Shown: piece by piece, positions 44,084-53,012 of the stretch
How the letters are laid out: each line of letters starts with the position of its first letter
How positions within the stretch are numbered: position 1 is the first letter of the stretch
From: Oscillospiraceae bacterium
GTDB lineage: Bacteria > Bacillota > Clostridia > Oscillospirales > Ruminococcaceae
Assembly: GCA_017545185.1 (NCBI GenBank)
Contig: JAFWQJ010000073.1
Span: forward strand, 41,419 to 105,418
DNA length: 64,000 nucleotides
Direction: 5' to 3'
Translations under genes and position numbers: made by a program
The notes under the pieces: generated by a model
Seen by the model: only the letters and a program-made list of their open reading frames with translations
Told to the model about the DNA's origin: nothing
Database searches by the model: none

Positions 44084-44845
44084 ATGAAATATTTTGAATG
44101 GGGAAAACAGCACGAAAAGACGATTATGCTGCTGCCCGGAACCTGCTGCAATGTGAAGTCCAATTTTTCGCAGGTCATACCGCTGCTTGCAAAGCATTAT
44201 CGTGTGATCGGCGTGGATTATGACGGGTTTGACGGCAAAGGAACCGAGTTTTCGGATATGTTGACAATCACACGAAAAATCGAACGTTTCATTGCCAAAA
44301 AGCTGAACGGAAGTGTGCATATCGTTTACGGTTCATCGCTCGGCGGCAGTTTTGTCGGACTGCTTGTGCAGAGAAACAGGATACACATTGACCATGCAGT
44401 CATCGGCAGTTCTGACTTCGACCAGCGCGGAACAGTCAGCGCATGGCTGCAAACACAGCTTCTCGGCGGCGCATTTTATAAGATGCTCCGAAAAGGACAA
44501 ATGCCGCAGTGGATGCTTAAATTATCCGAAAAGAAAATGGGTAAGGAAGCGACGCAGAAATACGCTGCAATGATAAGCAGCATTTCCGATGCGATGCAGA
44601 CCGTATCCAAGAAAAGCATGAAGCAGCAGTTCTATTCCGACCTTGTAACACCGCTTGGAGAGCAGATCAAGGCAGACGGGACGGCAGTGCATATCTTTTA
44701 TGCGCTGCAAATGGGTGAAAAATACCGTGACCGCTATCTGCTGCATTTTGCTGATCCTGACATCATCGAACAGGATTACGGGCATGAGGAATTGCTGTTC
44801 TTTTATCCCGAAGAATGGGTAAAGGAGATCAGAAAGTGCTGTTAG
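44084..44845 (+). CDS. Alpha/beta hydrolase
   Basis: A 253-aa cytoplasmic hydrolase. It shows MLLPGTCCN near the oxyanion strand, GVDYDGFDG, the nucleophile elbow YGSSLGGSF and a late YGHEELLFF that supplies the catalytic His. The start at 44084 (14 nt after the previous stop) is preferred over an upstream ATG that overlaps the membrane protein gene. The substrate is unknown; the operon context with a membrane methyltransferase hints at lipid or envelope chemistry (inference). Confidence 0.75.
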   Translation: MKYFEWGKQHEKTIMLLPGTCCNVKSNFSQVIPLLAKHYRVIGVDYDGFDGKGTEFSDMLTITRKIERFIAKKLNGSVHIVYGSSLGGSFVGLLVQRNRIHIDHAVIGSSDFDQRGTVSAWLQTQLLGGAFYKMLRKGQMPQWMLKLSEKKMGKEATQKYAAMISSISDAMQTVSKKSMKQQFYSDLVTPLGEQIKADGTAVHIFYALQMGEKYRDRYLLHFADPDIIEQDYGHEELLFFYPEEWVKEIRKCC

Positions 44846-44858
44846 GAAGGGGTGCATC

Positions 44859-45641
44859 ATGCCCAAAGAAGTAATCAGCGGTCTGCTGCTGCCTTTTCTC
44901 GGTACATCACTTGGTGCAGCCTGCGTGTTTTTCATGAAGCAAGACCTGAGCAGAGGTGTTCATCGGGCATTGACAGGCTTTGCGGCAGGCGTAATGACAG
45001 CCGCTTCGATCTGGAGTCTTATCATTCCCGCAATAGATCTCTCAGAGAATATGGGAAAGCTCGCTTTTCTGCCTGCGGTGATTGGCTTTTGGTGCGGTGT
45101 TCTGTTCCTTTTGCTGCTTGACAGCCTGATACCGCATTTGCACATGAACGCTGAAAAAGCTGAGGGCTTACCGTCAAAGCTGGCACGGACAACGATGATG
45201 GTGCTTGCGGTCACGCTCCATAATATCCCCGAAGGCATGGCGGTCGGTATCGTATACGCAGGCTTTCTGACCGGTTCTGCAAATATGACCGCAGGCGGCG
45301 CACTGGCTCTGGCGCTTGGCATTGCAATACAGAATTTTCCGGAAGGCGCGATCATTTCCATGCCGCTTCACGCAGAAGGGAAAAGCAAAGAAAAGGCATT
45401 TGCCGGCGGTGTGCTGTCAGGTGCAGTCGAACCTGTCGGCGCACTGCTCACGATACTGTTTGCAAGCCGGTTGCTGCCGGTTATGCCGTATCTGCTGAGT
45501 TTTGCCGCCGGTGCAATGATCTATGTCGTAGTGGAAGAACTGATACCTGAAATGTCAGAGGGCGAGCATTCCAACATCGGTGTCATTTTGTTTTCTGTCG
45601 GCTTTACGCTGATGATGATATTGGATGTTGCGCTGGGATAG
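44859..45641 (+). CDS. ZIP-family metal transporter
   Basis: A 260-aa, eight-helix divalent metal importer of the ZIP family, closest in layout to ZupT-like bacterial ZIPs. The metal-binding motifs HNIPEG (helix IV) and QNFPEG (helix V) are present, with a His-containing loop (HLHMNAEKAEG) between helices III and IV. Zinc, iron or manganese uptake is expected. It is preceded by AGGAAGG and sits in mid-operon. Confidence 0.9.
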   Translation: MPKEVISGLLLPFLGTSLGAACVFFMKQDLSRGVHRALTGFAAGVMTAASIWSLIIPAIDLSENMGKLAFLPAVIGFWCGVLFLLLLDSLIPHLHMNAEKAEGLPSKLARTTMMVLAVTLHNIPEGMAVGIVYAGFLTGSANMTAGGALALALGIAIQNFPEGAIISMPLHAEGKSKEKAFAGGVLSGAVEPVGALLTILFASRLLPVMPYLLSFAAGAMIYVVVEELIPEMSEGEHSNIGVILFSVGFTLMMILDVALG

Positions 45642-45651
45642 GAGAGATACA

Positions 45652-46128
45652 ATGAAGAAAAAGGAGCATTTACCGCTGTTCGGTGTCGGACCGATCTATG
45701 TTTACACCATTGCGATGATTACGCTGATCGCTTTTCTTTGCAGAAATCTGTCCGTATTTGAAGCAGGAAGGCTCTCAAATATCAAAGCAATACTGATAAT
45801 ACTCGGAAGCGTCCTTGTCGTGATCGGAGCAGTTATGTGGATCATGGCGGTGATCGTATCAAAACTCGATGACAATATCAAGAAGAATCATCTTGTAACG
45901 ACCGGTATTTACGCTTGGGTGCGGAATCCGATCTATTCAGCTTGTATGTTTGCCTGCACGGGCTTTATTCTGATGATCGGAAATGCGTTCTTCTTTGTCC
46001 TTTCCTTTGTTTTCTGGCTTTTCATGACGGTTCTGATGAAGCATACAGAAGAAAAATGGCTGCGTGAACTTTACGGTCAGGAGTATGAGGATTACTGCAA
46101 GCGTGTCAATCGGTATTCAGAGCTTTGA
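45652..46128 (+). CDS. Isoprenylcysteine carboxylmethyltransferase-like membrane protein
   Basis: A 158-aa integral membrane methyltransferase-like protein (ICMT/PEMT group). The SAM-binding region reads HLVTTGIYAWVRNPIYSA and the C-terminus has the typical EEKWLRELYGQEYEDYC. Bacterial members methylate lipids or unknown small molecules. The start at 45652 has GGAGAG upstream. Its 3' end overlaps the following gene by 26 nt. Confidence 0.85.
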   Translation: MKKKEHLPLFGVGPIYVYTIAMITLIAFLCRNLSVFEAGRLSNIKAILIILGSVLVVIGAVMWIMAVIVSKLDDNIKKNHLVTTGIYAWVRNPIYSACMFACTGFILMIGNAFFFVLSFVFWLFMTVLMKHTEEKWLRELYGQEYEDYCKRVNRYSEL

Positions 46129-47668
46129 GAAGTTGCGGGAGTTTCAGGCCGTTTATGTCGATAAAACAGAATATGTATATAAACTCGTCCATGAACTGAT
46201 GCCATTTTTTCTGATCCGTCCCAGACGGTTCGGAAAAAGCCTGCTTCTTTCAACACTTCGTGCATACTGGGAAGGAAAGAAGGAGCTCTTCACAGGGCTT
46301 GCGATTGAGCAGCTGGAAGCAGATAACCCGGAAGCATGGCAGCCATACCCTGTTTTCTATTTTGATCTGAACGGAACGGACTATACCAAAGTGAATGCGC
46401 TGGAGAGCACACTGTCTGCTCACCTGAGTAAATGGGAAACGCAATTCAGCTGTGAAGCTGAGAACAAATCGCCGGAAGAGCGCTTTGCGAATCTGCTGAT
46501 GAAGGCGCATCAGCAAACCGGACGGCGCTGTGTTGTTCTGGTCGATGAATACGACAAGCCGCTGCTTGATCTGATTGACTATCCTGATCTCGAAGAGCAT
46601 AACAAAGCAGTATTCAAGGGATTCTTCGGCAATCTGAAAAGCTGCGACGAGCATCTCCGGTTTGTGTTCATCACCGGTGTAACGAAATTTCATAAGGTCA
46701 GCATTTTCAGTGATCTGAACCAGTTGTGTGATATTTCACTGTCCAAAGAGTATTCCGGTATCTGCGGAATCACGGATGACGAAATGCAGAGCTACTTTCC
46801 GTATGAGATCGAAAACCTAGCAAATGAACAGGATATTCCTGTTGCGGAATGTCTGACACGGCTAAAGCAGACGTATGACGGCTATCGCTTTCATGAAAAA
46901 GGCGAAAATGCGTATAATCCGTACAGCTTGCTGAAAGCATTTTTCGCCAAAGCGTTTGATTCATACTGGTTTGAGACGGGTACGCCGACATTCCTTCTGA
47001 AGCAGCTGAAAGCAATGGACTTTAATGTCCGCAGTTTCAGCAACAAAACCCTGTACGCAAGTGCAAGTATGCTGAAAGACTACAACGCAGACAATCCTGA
47101 TCCGATCCCGCTTTTGTATCAGACCGGCTATCTGACGATTGCCGACTACGATCCTGCGGCGCGTGAATATACGCTTGCATTTCCAAACAACGAGGTCAAG
47201 TACGGCTTTCTCGAAAGCCTGATGCCGGAATATGTGTCCGACTGCGGTTCTGGTTCCGGAATAGATGTGTTCACGCTCAGACGGTATATCAGCCGCGGCG
47301 ATCTGGAAAGCATCCGGAATGTCCTGACAGCACTTTTTGCAAGAATCACCTACACCACAAAGGATACTCCGTTTGAGCATTATTTTCAGACTGTCATCTA
47401 TCTTGTGTTCACACTGCTCGGACAGTTCGCAGAATGCGAGATGCACACCTTTACGGGGCGGATCGACTGCAAGGTCGAAACAGATCAATTCATCTATCTG
47501 TTTGAGTTCAAGCGTGATGAGACCGCAGAGAATGCCCTGAAACAGATCGAGGATAAAAGCTATGCGCTCCCCTTTGCAGCAGATAACAGAAAGCTGCTGA
47601 AAATCGGCGTATCCTTTGATTCGGAAAAGCGGATGTTGGCAGACCGGAAAGTAGTTGAAGCATCATAA
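46103..47668 (+). CDS. AAA-ATPase-like / PD-(D/E)XK nuclease-like protein (DUF1703 type)
   Basis: A protein of about 521 aa with an AAA-ATPase-like N-terminal domain (PF09820 type: YVDKTEYVYKLV, Walker A-like RPRRFGKSLLLS, Walker B VVLVDEYDKPLLD) and a C-terminal PD-(D/E)XK nuclease-like domain (GRIDCKVE...IYLFEFKRDE, the D...ExK motif). Such genes are abundant in gut bacteria and their role is unresolved. GTG 46103 is the most natural start for the family; an ATG at 46085 is possible. Either lies inside the preceding methyltransferase gene, so the 5' end may have been fused by insertion. A terminator follows. Confidence 0.85.
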   Translation: MSIGIQSFEKLREFQAVYVDKTEYVYKLVHELMPFFLIRPRRFGKSLLLSTLRAYWEGKKELFTGLAIEQLEADNPEAWQPYPVFYFDLNGTDYTKVNALESTLSAHLSKWETQFSCEAENKSPEERFANLLMKAHQQTGRRCVVLVDEYDKPLLDLIDYPDLEEHNKAVFKGFFGNLKSCDEHLRFVFITGVTKFHKVSIFSDLNQLCDISLSKEYSGICGITDDEMQSYFPYEIENLANEQDIPVAECLTRLKQTYDGYRFHEKGENAYNPYSLLKAFFAKAFDSYWFETGTPTFLLKQLKAMDFNVRSFSNKTLYASASMLKDYNADNPDPIPLLYQTGYLTIADYDPAAREYTLAFPNNEVKYGFLESLMPEYVSDCGSGSGIDVFTLRRYISRGDLESIRNVLTALFARITYTTKDTPFEHYFQTVIYLVFTLLGQFAECEMHTFTGRIDCKVETDQFIYLFEFKRDETAENALKQIEDKSYALPFAADNRKLLKIGVSFDSEKRMLADRKVVEAS

Positions 47669-47690
47669 TCACGATATCGCTGTAAAAATC

Positions 47691-47719
47691 GCCGCCTGAT
47701 TCCATGTCAGGCGGCGGTT
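47691..47719 (+). terminator. Terminator after the DUF1703-type gene
   Basis: GCCGCCTGA (47691-47699) pairs with TCAGGCGGC (47707-47715). Confidence 0.75.
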
Positions 47720-47834
47720 GCTTCATTTCCCCTTGTTGCTATGAAAGACGTACCATAACAGCACGCAAACCTCGCTGCGCCAAAATATCTCTGCGTTCAA
47801 TAGCCTTGAAAAATTCATTCATTTCGGTGTATAC

Positions 47835-47995
47835 GCCGGCGCGTGAGAGCCACCTTACCGCTGTTTGAGAGCCCCCCTGCCGGAGTTGAGAGACACTTGA
47901 CGAATTGCCGGCACCAGAATCGCACTCTGCCGGAGTAAAACCGCACTTGAGCGGAACCGGCAAGGCGTCATTCGCCTTGTCGGTTGCATTTTAAA
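47835..47995 (-). repeat. IS21-like end remnant with repeated motifs
   Basis: On the minus strand, CTCCGGCAG, TCTCAA and GGGGGCTCTCA-type motifs recur three to four times over 150 nt, the layout of multiple transposase-binding repeats at IS21-family ends. No istA or istB gene follows, so only an end remains. The assignment is tentative. The rest of the interval 47720-48020 shows no gene. Confidence 0.35.
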
Positions 47996-48024
47996 GAAAA
48001 ATGGTAAAAGGCGATAAAAATCAC

Positions 48025-48053
48025 TTGAAATATTAGAAAGAATGTGTTATAAT
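48025..48053 (+). promoter_or_regulatory. Promoter of the 154-aa protein gene
   Basis: TTGAAA (48025-48030), 17 nt, TATAAT (48048-48053). Confidence 0.75.
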
Positions 48054-48107
48054 TAAACCATATACATGCACCGACCCATTGTTCCAATGAAAAAGGAGGT
48101 TTATAAT

Positions 48108-48572
48108 ATGGTAACGAAAGAAGAAATGAAGAACGTGATTGCCAATGCGGAGAAGGCACAGGAAAAGCCCGTTTTCAGCGTCACGCCGGAGGAAATGCGG
48201 CAGTTCAAGAAAAATGCATACGAACTGCCAGATCTGATTATGAATAAAAAACGCCAAAACGATAAGAAATGCGGCATTACGTGGACTGCAGGCTTCGGGA
48301 TAATTGAGGAAATGTGTCAAATCAGCGAAACAAATATGAAGAGGACAATTAACGGTACAATCCGCGTGACACGAACTTTCCTTTATAAATTCACAATCGG
48401 ACTGCATATGTCTCTCGATGAAGCCAACGAATTATTCGCACTCTGCGGCGGGCCGCTGCGCGAAACGGATCCTGCCGATTATATCTGCATCAACTATCTG
48501 GAAACGAAGGATGACATTCACAAGTTTATTGAGCAGTATGAGCAATACGTCGGTAAAAAGCTGACCAGATGA
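48108..48572 (+). CDS. Hypothetical all-helical protein
   Basis: A 154-aa soluble protein starting at 48108 with AAAAGGAGG. The C-terminal part (FTIGLHMSLDEANELFALCGG followed by short helices) resembles the region after the helix-turn-helix in Xre-like proteins, but I do not see a clear DNA-binding helix. It has its own promoter and is 81 nt upstream of a second promoter that starts the helicase module. Confidence 0.55.
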   Translation: MVTKEEMKNVIANAEKAQEKPVFSVTPEEMRQFKKNAYELPDLIMNKKRQNDKKCGITWTAGFGIIEEMCQISETNMKRTINGTIRVTRTFLYKFTIGLHMSLDEANELFALCGGPLRETDPADYICINYLETKDDIHKFIEQYEQYVGKKLTR

Positions 48573-48590
48573 AAGGTGCAAACTTTGCCC

Positions 48591-48619
48591 TTGCACTTCC
48601 CGATCTTGTGTGATATGAT
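48591..48619 (+). promoter_or_regulatory. Promoter of the helicase-SprT module
   Basis: TTGCAC (48591-48596), 17 nt, TATGAT (48614-48619), about 25 nt of leader before the ATG at 48654. Confidence 0.65.
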
Positions 48620-48653
48620 GAAATCATAAAATACAACACAGGAGGTAATCCTT

Positions 48654-49289
48654 ATGAAACCGATTATTTTTGCAAGAGTAGCCGACATGAAGCTCTATAA
48701 GGGAATCACGGAGACCGATCGTCCAGTCAACGGCGGGGCATATGTCAGGGAGACGAATGATGCGCATGAATGCTTCAATTTTTATCCGGTTCTGCTGAAT
48801 GAAGATACGGAGCATGAATACTGCCTTGGCTTTACCCAGCTGCTCGGCGGGCAGAATCCGCAGCTTCATATTGAGCGCATTGTCGGCTGCGAAGCCATGA
48901 AGAACGAACCGGAAGTACATGATGTGATTGTCGTATTCTGTTCCAAGGCACAGAACAGCAAGTCCATGAGAGTCGTCGGATTCTACAAACACGCAACAGT
49001 CTACCGCGATTATCAGCAGTGTACGTTCCCGTGCGCGGACGGATATGAAGATGTCCAGTACTACTGCTTTCTCGCGGAAAAGAAGGACTGCGTTCTGCTT
49101 CCGTACGGAAAGCGCTTCACAGACGGTTCCTGGTTTGTCCCGACAAGCGGAAAAATGGGCTGTTCCTTCGGATACGGTCACTCCAACATCTGGTTTGCAG
49201 GCAGCAATACCGAGAACGAAGATGAGATCCGCTATGTGAATAAGATGATCGAAAGCATCGAAAACTACAGCGGCGAGAACATGATCTGA
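48654..49289 (+). CDS. Unrecognised 211-aa partner of the helicase
   Basis: A soluble protein of mixed alpha/beta composition with many aromatic residues and cysteines (HECFNFYP, HIERIVGCEAMK, DVIVVFCSKAQ, MRVVGFYKHATVY, GKMGCSFGYGHSNIWFAG). The middle strand pattern (VVGFYKHATVYRDY) is reminiscent of small modified-base or nucleotide-binding folds such as EVE/YTH, but this is only an impression. AGGAGG precedes the ATG. It is 14 nt upstream of the helicase-protease gene and in the same unit, so the two probably function together. Confidence 0.6.
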   Translation: MKPIIFARVADMKLYKGITETDRPVNGGAYVRETNDAHECFNFYPVLLNEDTEHEYCLGFTQLLGGQNPQLHIERIVGCEAMKNEPEVHDVIVVFCSKAQNSKSMRVVGFYKHATVYRDYQQCTFPCADGYEDVQYYCFLAEKKDCVLLPYGKRFTDGSWFVPTSGKMGCSFGYGHSNIWFAGSNTENEDEIRYVNKMIESIENYSGENMI

Positions 49290-49303
49290 AAGGAGGGACT
49301 GTG

Positions 49304-51880
49304 ATGGCATTTTCATGGGTGAATTTTGGTACATCCTTTCTCAAGGAAATTCTGAAAAAAAACGAATTGAATGCGCAGCAGCGTGAAAACTTGGATTTTG
49401 CGCTGCAAATCAATGAAGTAAACATTCTGAGCAGTATCATGCTAAGTATATGTTCAGAACCGGATATTTCATTCGTAAAGCAATACCGCACGATCATTGA
49501 AAATTCGCTGCTCAAGTCATATAAGGAGGAAGTCCTTCAGATCTGCAAAGCACTTCACATTACCGGCCGAACATTCGACGAAAAGTGGCAGGCATTGATG
49601 AAAAAGCCGACTTCTGCCGGATTGATCGACGCCTATATCAGCGCGCTGCATCACATCAGCGGAATTGAAACGCCGCTCAATGAATACAGTAAATTCAAAA
49701 CAACCATATCGCTTCGTATGTCAGAGACGTATGCAGAGGATGTTCCGCTGTATCCGTTCCAGAAAGAGGCAGTATCCCGGCTGACAGAGCATTTCATTTC
49801 CAATGATCAGAACGCTGGCATTCTGGTAATGCCGACAGGCAGCGGAAAGAGCAGGACAGCATCCTATTTTCTGATCAAGGAAATGATTTCCCGCGGCTAT
49901 CAAATTCTCTGGATTGCACACCGTCATATGCTGATTGATCAGGCAGCGGACTGTTTTTACCAGTTCGCCGGTTTGAGCAAAATCAACAAGCCGGATATCA
50001 AAGACTACAGAATCTGCTGCATTTCCGGCAGGCATATGAGCATCCGGCAGGTTGGCAGGGCGGAAGTGATTGTTGCAAGCATCCAGTCTGTCTGCCGGAG
50101 CAAGGATCACCTTCGCCGGATCCTGAAGCGCGGAAAAGTCATGGTTGTTATTGACGAATGCCATCATACGGCTGCGCCGACTTATCAGAATACGATCAAA
50201 TTCATCAGAAAATGCAGAACAAACGTGAAGCTGCTCGGCCTGACCGCAACGCCGATTCGTTCAAATGAGAATGAAACATCACATCTGTATCAGATATTCG
50301 GAAACAGCATCATCTACGAAATCTCCATGTCGAATCTGATTGCAAAGAAAATCCTTGCAGATCCGCATTTCATCCGCGTTGAAACGCATTCAGATTTTGA
50401 ACGGGAAGTCACTTACGACGAAGCGAAATTCATCAATCGCTTCGGTGAACTGCCTCCGACCCTTGTTCACAAGATTGCAGTTTCAAAGGAACGTAATGCT
50501 GTCATTCTGCAGCAATACCTGTCATACGCAGAAGAATACGGAAAAACGCTTATATTCACCTTGAATGTGGTACATTGCCGTCTGTTGTATGAAGAACTGC
50601 AAAAAAAGCATATTCGCTGCGGACTTGTGTATTCCGGGAAGGAAGACAATGCCAAGGTCATCAGCGATTTCAAGGAGAATAAGCTCGATGTTCTGCTGAA
50701 TGTCAATATTCTGACGGAAGGTTCTGATGTTCCGGACATCCAGACAGTTTTCCTGACCCGTCCGACCTCAAGCGAAGGGCTCCTGATGCAGATGATCGGC
50801 AGAGGAATGCGCGGTCCGCAGGCAAAGGGAACCGAGACCGTGAACATTGTGGATTTCCACGATAACTGGAATGTCTTTCAGAAATGGCTTGATCCGCAGT
50901 GGATCATTGAAGAAGAGCTTGCAGAGGAAACGGAATCCGCCGCTGTTCGGAAAAAGCTGGACCATGAATCGTATGACTGGCGGGCGTGCAGAGCGCTGTA
51001 TCGTGCGATGAAAGCCGATGCCGCTGCGCTGGACTGCACCGTAGCGGTACCGTCAGGGTGGTATACACTGGTGGATGAAGAAGGCGAGCTCGTCAGAATG
51101 CTGGTGTTTGAGGATCAGCTTTCCGGTCTGAAAGCGATGATGTCCGAGAAGAAGCGCTGGAAGAATAATTCTGCGTTCCGTGCACAGGACGCATTGGAAC
51201 GATACTTTTCCGGTTTTGGTTATCCGCCGGATGAGAGAGAGCTTGCACTCCTGATTGATAACATTCGGACGCTGGAAGATCCGCCCCTGCTGCATGTTCT
51301 GAAAAACAGAAAATATGCAGACCCGGACTATGCGATTCAGCTGGCAGAAACCGAGCAGAAAGAGCTGCCCGAGCTTGGCCGTGAATTGTATGAGACGCAT
51401 GAGATCATCCGTGACATGTACGCATCTGTCGAAGAATATCTGGAAGCATTGAGCAGGGTCAAACAATACGGGAAGGAAAATCAGCTCAGAACCAGAATCG
51501 AGGAGCTGCCTTTAGAACAGATCCCATTTGATACCACACCTTATTATGATATCGAAGAGCTCTATGAAGAAGTGAAGCAGGAACGCTGGGGCGGCAAGTT
51601 TGACGGAATCAGCTCCATAAACTGGACAGACAAGCCGTATAAGACATATTTCGGCATCTATTATCCGGACAATTCCAGCATTAAAATCAATATGATTCTG
51701 AACAGCAAGGATGTCCCGCGGGAAGCTGTCAAGTTTGTGATCTATCATGAGATGCTTCACCGTGACAATCGCCGTCACGACGCAGCGTTCAGGGAACAGG
51801 AGCATCGCTACCCGAACTATGAGGAATTGGAGCATTTCCTGTACGGTGAGATGCTGCAGTACGATATCAGCAAAATGTGA
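49304..51880 (+). CDS. SF2 DEAD/DEAH helicase fused to SprT-like zinc protease
   Basis: An 858-aa protein. Residues 1-140 are an unknown helical domain. Residues 145-510 are a superfamily 2 helicase core: Walker A MPTGSGKS (176-183), DEAH-box variant DECHH (284-288), LTATP (313-317) and motif VI QMIGRGMRG (496-504). A linker domain follows, and the last 100 residues form a SprT-like metalloprotease: strand INMILN, then HEMLH (815-819) with a third ligand in HDAAF (His825), as in SprT/Wss1. SprT-type proteases degrade DNA-protein crosslinks, so DNA translocation coupled to proteolysis of DNA-bound proteins is the natural hypothesis. ATG 49304 is 7 nt after AGGAGG. Confidence 0.85.
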   Translation: MAFSWVNFGTSFLKEILKKNELNAQQRENLDFALQINEVNILSSIMLSICSEPDISFVKQYRTIIENSLLKSYKEEVLQICKALHITGRTFDEKWQALMKKPTSAGLIDAYISALHHISGIETPLNEYSKFKTTISLRMSETYAEDVPLYPFQKEAVSRLTEHFISNDQNAGILVMPTGSGKSRTASYFLIKEMISRGYQILWIAHRHMLIDQAADCFYQFAGLSKINKPDIKDYRICCISGRHMSIRQVGRAEVIVASIQSVCRSKDHLRRILKRGKVMVVIDECHHTAAPTYQNTIKFIRKCRTNVKLLGLTATPIRSNENETSHLYQIFGNSIIYEISMSNLIAKKILADPHFIRVETHSDFEREVTYDEAKFINRFGELPPTLVHKIAVSKERNAVILQQYLSYAEEYGKTLIFTLNVVHCRLLYEELQKKHIRCGLVYSGKEDNAKVISDFKENKLDVLLNVNILTEGSDVPDIQTVFLTRPTSSEGLLMQMIGRGMRGPQAKGTETVNIVDFHDNWNVFQKWLDPQWIIEEELAEETESAAVRKKLDHESYDWRACRALYRAMKADAAALDCTVAVPSGWYTLVDEEGELVRMLVFEDQLSGLKAMMSEKKRWKNNSAFRAQDALERYFSGFGYPPDERELALLIDNIRTLEDPPLLHVLKNRKYADPDYAIQLAETEQKELPELGRELYETHEIIRDMYASVEEYLEALSRVKQYGKENQLRTRIEELPLEQIPFDTTPYYDIEELYEEVKQERWGGKFDGISSINWTDKPYKTYFGIYYPDNSSIKINMILNSKDVPREAVKFVIYHEMLHRDNRRHDAAFREQEHRYPNYEELEHFLYGEMLQYDISKM

Positions 51881-51900
51881 ACGCAATTCTTATTCTAATA

Positions 51901-51945
51901 AACAGCCGCCGGTGTGTATTCTGACTGAAACAACGGCGGCTGTTT
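51901..51945 (+). terminator. Terminator of the helicase module
   Basis: AACAGCCGCCG (51901-51911) pairs with CGGCGGCTGTT (51934-51944), followed by TTC. Confidence 0.8.
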
Positions 51946-51983
51946 TCTGGGTAAGCGTAAACCGACAACATATGCTTTTAAAG

Positions 51984-52014
51984 AAACAGACTCCCCTCGA
52001 AGGTGAGTCTGTTT
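51984..52014. terminator. Second hairpin, bidirectional type
   Basis: AAACAGACTC (51984-51993) pairs with GAGTCTGTTT (52005-52014). It would also terminate minus-strand transcription from 52930. Confidence 0.65.
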
Positions 52015-52046
52015 GAATATCAAGTATTGAATGGCAGGCAGATCGT

Positions 52047-52210
52047 TCAGCATAGCGCATTCACCAATGCTAGCAATGTATCCTGCGTAATACTGGTCGG
52101 CAGTGAGATATTCAGACCGTTCTTCTCGATCCGGATATCTGCATTCTGCAGCTGTGGTACTGTCAGCGGAACAACTGCTATCTTACCCTCGTATGTTTGT
52201 TGTCTTTTTA
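52047..52210 (-). pseudogene. Fragment resembling an IS66-type accessory protein
   Basis: The minus strand reads IAVVPLTVPQLQNADIRIEK, then NGLNISLPTSITQDTLLALV and a stop at 52047. This looks like the C-terminal part of the IS66 TnpA/OrfA accessory protein (LRIxxNGxxIxLPxxxxxxxLxxL). The N-terminal helix-turn-helix and the remaining IS genes are missing. Confidence 0.45.
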
Positions 52211-52243
52211 TGCCGAGAGGAACGGCAGAACCGTCCCCAACAG

Positions 52244-52930
52244 CTAATCGGTTTTCAGCAGTAATGCCTTTTCAAGCTCACGCCTGAGTGTATAGGAATC
52301 GCAGATACAATAATCTGCATAACGCCTGCAAACGCTGTACTGAACGTCAAGCGGTCTGCACCGAAGCGTCCCCTCCGTCATGTGCAGTATTTCAGCGGCG
52401 ACAGGAAGAAAATGAAGGCATTTATCGCCCTTGAAATTCTCCCACAGTTCACGGCGAAAATCAGCGTATTCTTCCGAAGTTGCCTTCTTTATTATCTCGT
52501 CAACTTCTTCCTTATAATCAGCATCATAGGCGAAGAAGATACGCTCATCACTCAGCCTGACGCTGAACGGAACACCGCTTGCAGTAAGAGCAGCATATTG
52601 CTGTTGCTCTTGCGAACTAATTTCAATAGTATAGGTTCCAGGCTTAACAATAGATGTCAGATCCTCTACTTTAGACGCTTTTTCTTTATTGCGAGTTACA
52701 GTAACATCAAAACTAGATCCGCCTTTATTGATGATAAAACCGTCCTCTACAGACTTCTTACCAGAAATATCTTTTCCGGAAGTAATATCATACAGTTTAA
52801 CTGCATTATCACTATAAGTCACATAAAACTCATACTTTTCGAGTATTTCCTTATATTCATATACATCGTCAGTTATCACTTTCAGTTTCTTTTGAGTTTT
52901 CGTTCTTTTACCAATTCGATATCCGATCAT
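52244..52930 (-). CDS. Hypothetical protein with uncertain start
   Basis: A 228-aa soluble protein with a Lys-rich N-terminus, a beta-rich middle (KPGTYTIEISSQ) and a helical C-terminus; I do not recognise it. ATG 52930 has no ribosome-binding site. AAGGAG (52962-52967) is ideally placed for ATG 52952 in another frame, which stops after 14 codons (MSNILPRYDRISNW) beyond ATG 52930. Either one indel has split the gene or translation re-initiates. The promoter is consensus with an embedded dyad. Confidence 0.5.
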   Translation of the reverse strand: MIGYRIGKRTKTQKKLKVITDDVYEYKEILEKYEFYVTYSDNAVKLYDITSGKDISGKKSVEDGFIINKGGSSFDVTVTRNKEKASKVEDLTSIVKPGTYTIEISSQEQQQYAALTASGVPFSVRLSDERIFFAYDADYKEEVDEIIKKATSEEYADFRRELWENFKGDKCLHFLPVAAEILHMTEGTLRCRPLDVQYSVCRRYADYCICDSYTLRRELEKALLLKTD

Positions 52931-53012
52931 AACGCGGTAATATATTACTCATTATTTCAGCGCTCCTTTTGTAGAGATAAACTAATATTTCGAGGAAAGA
53001 ATATATATTTTT

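Noticed and set aside
52218-52243. GGGGACGGTTCT as an IS3 end
   Set aside because: A 12-bp match to the motif at 41450 is expected by chance in 64 kb and no transposase lies nearby.
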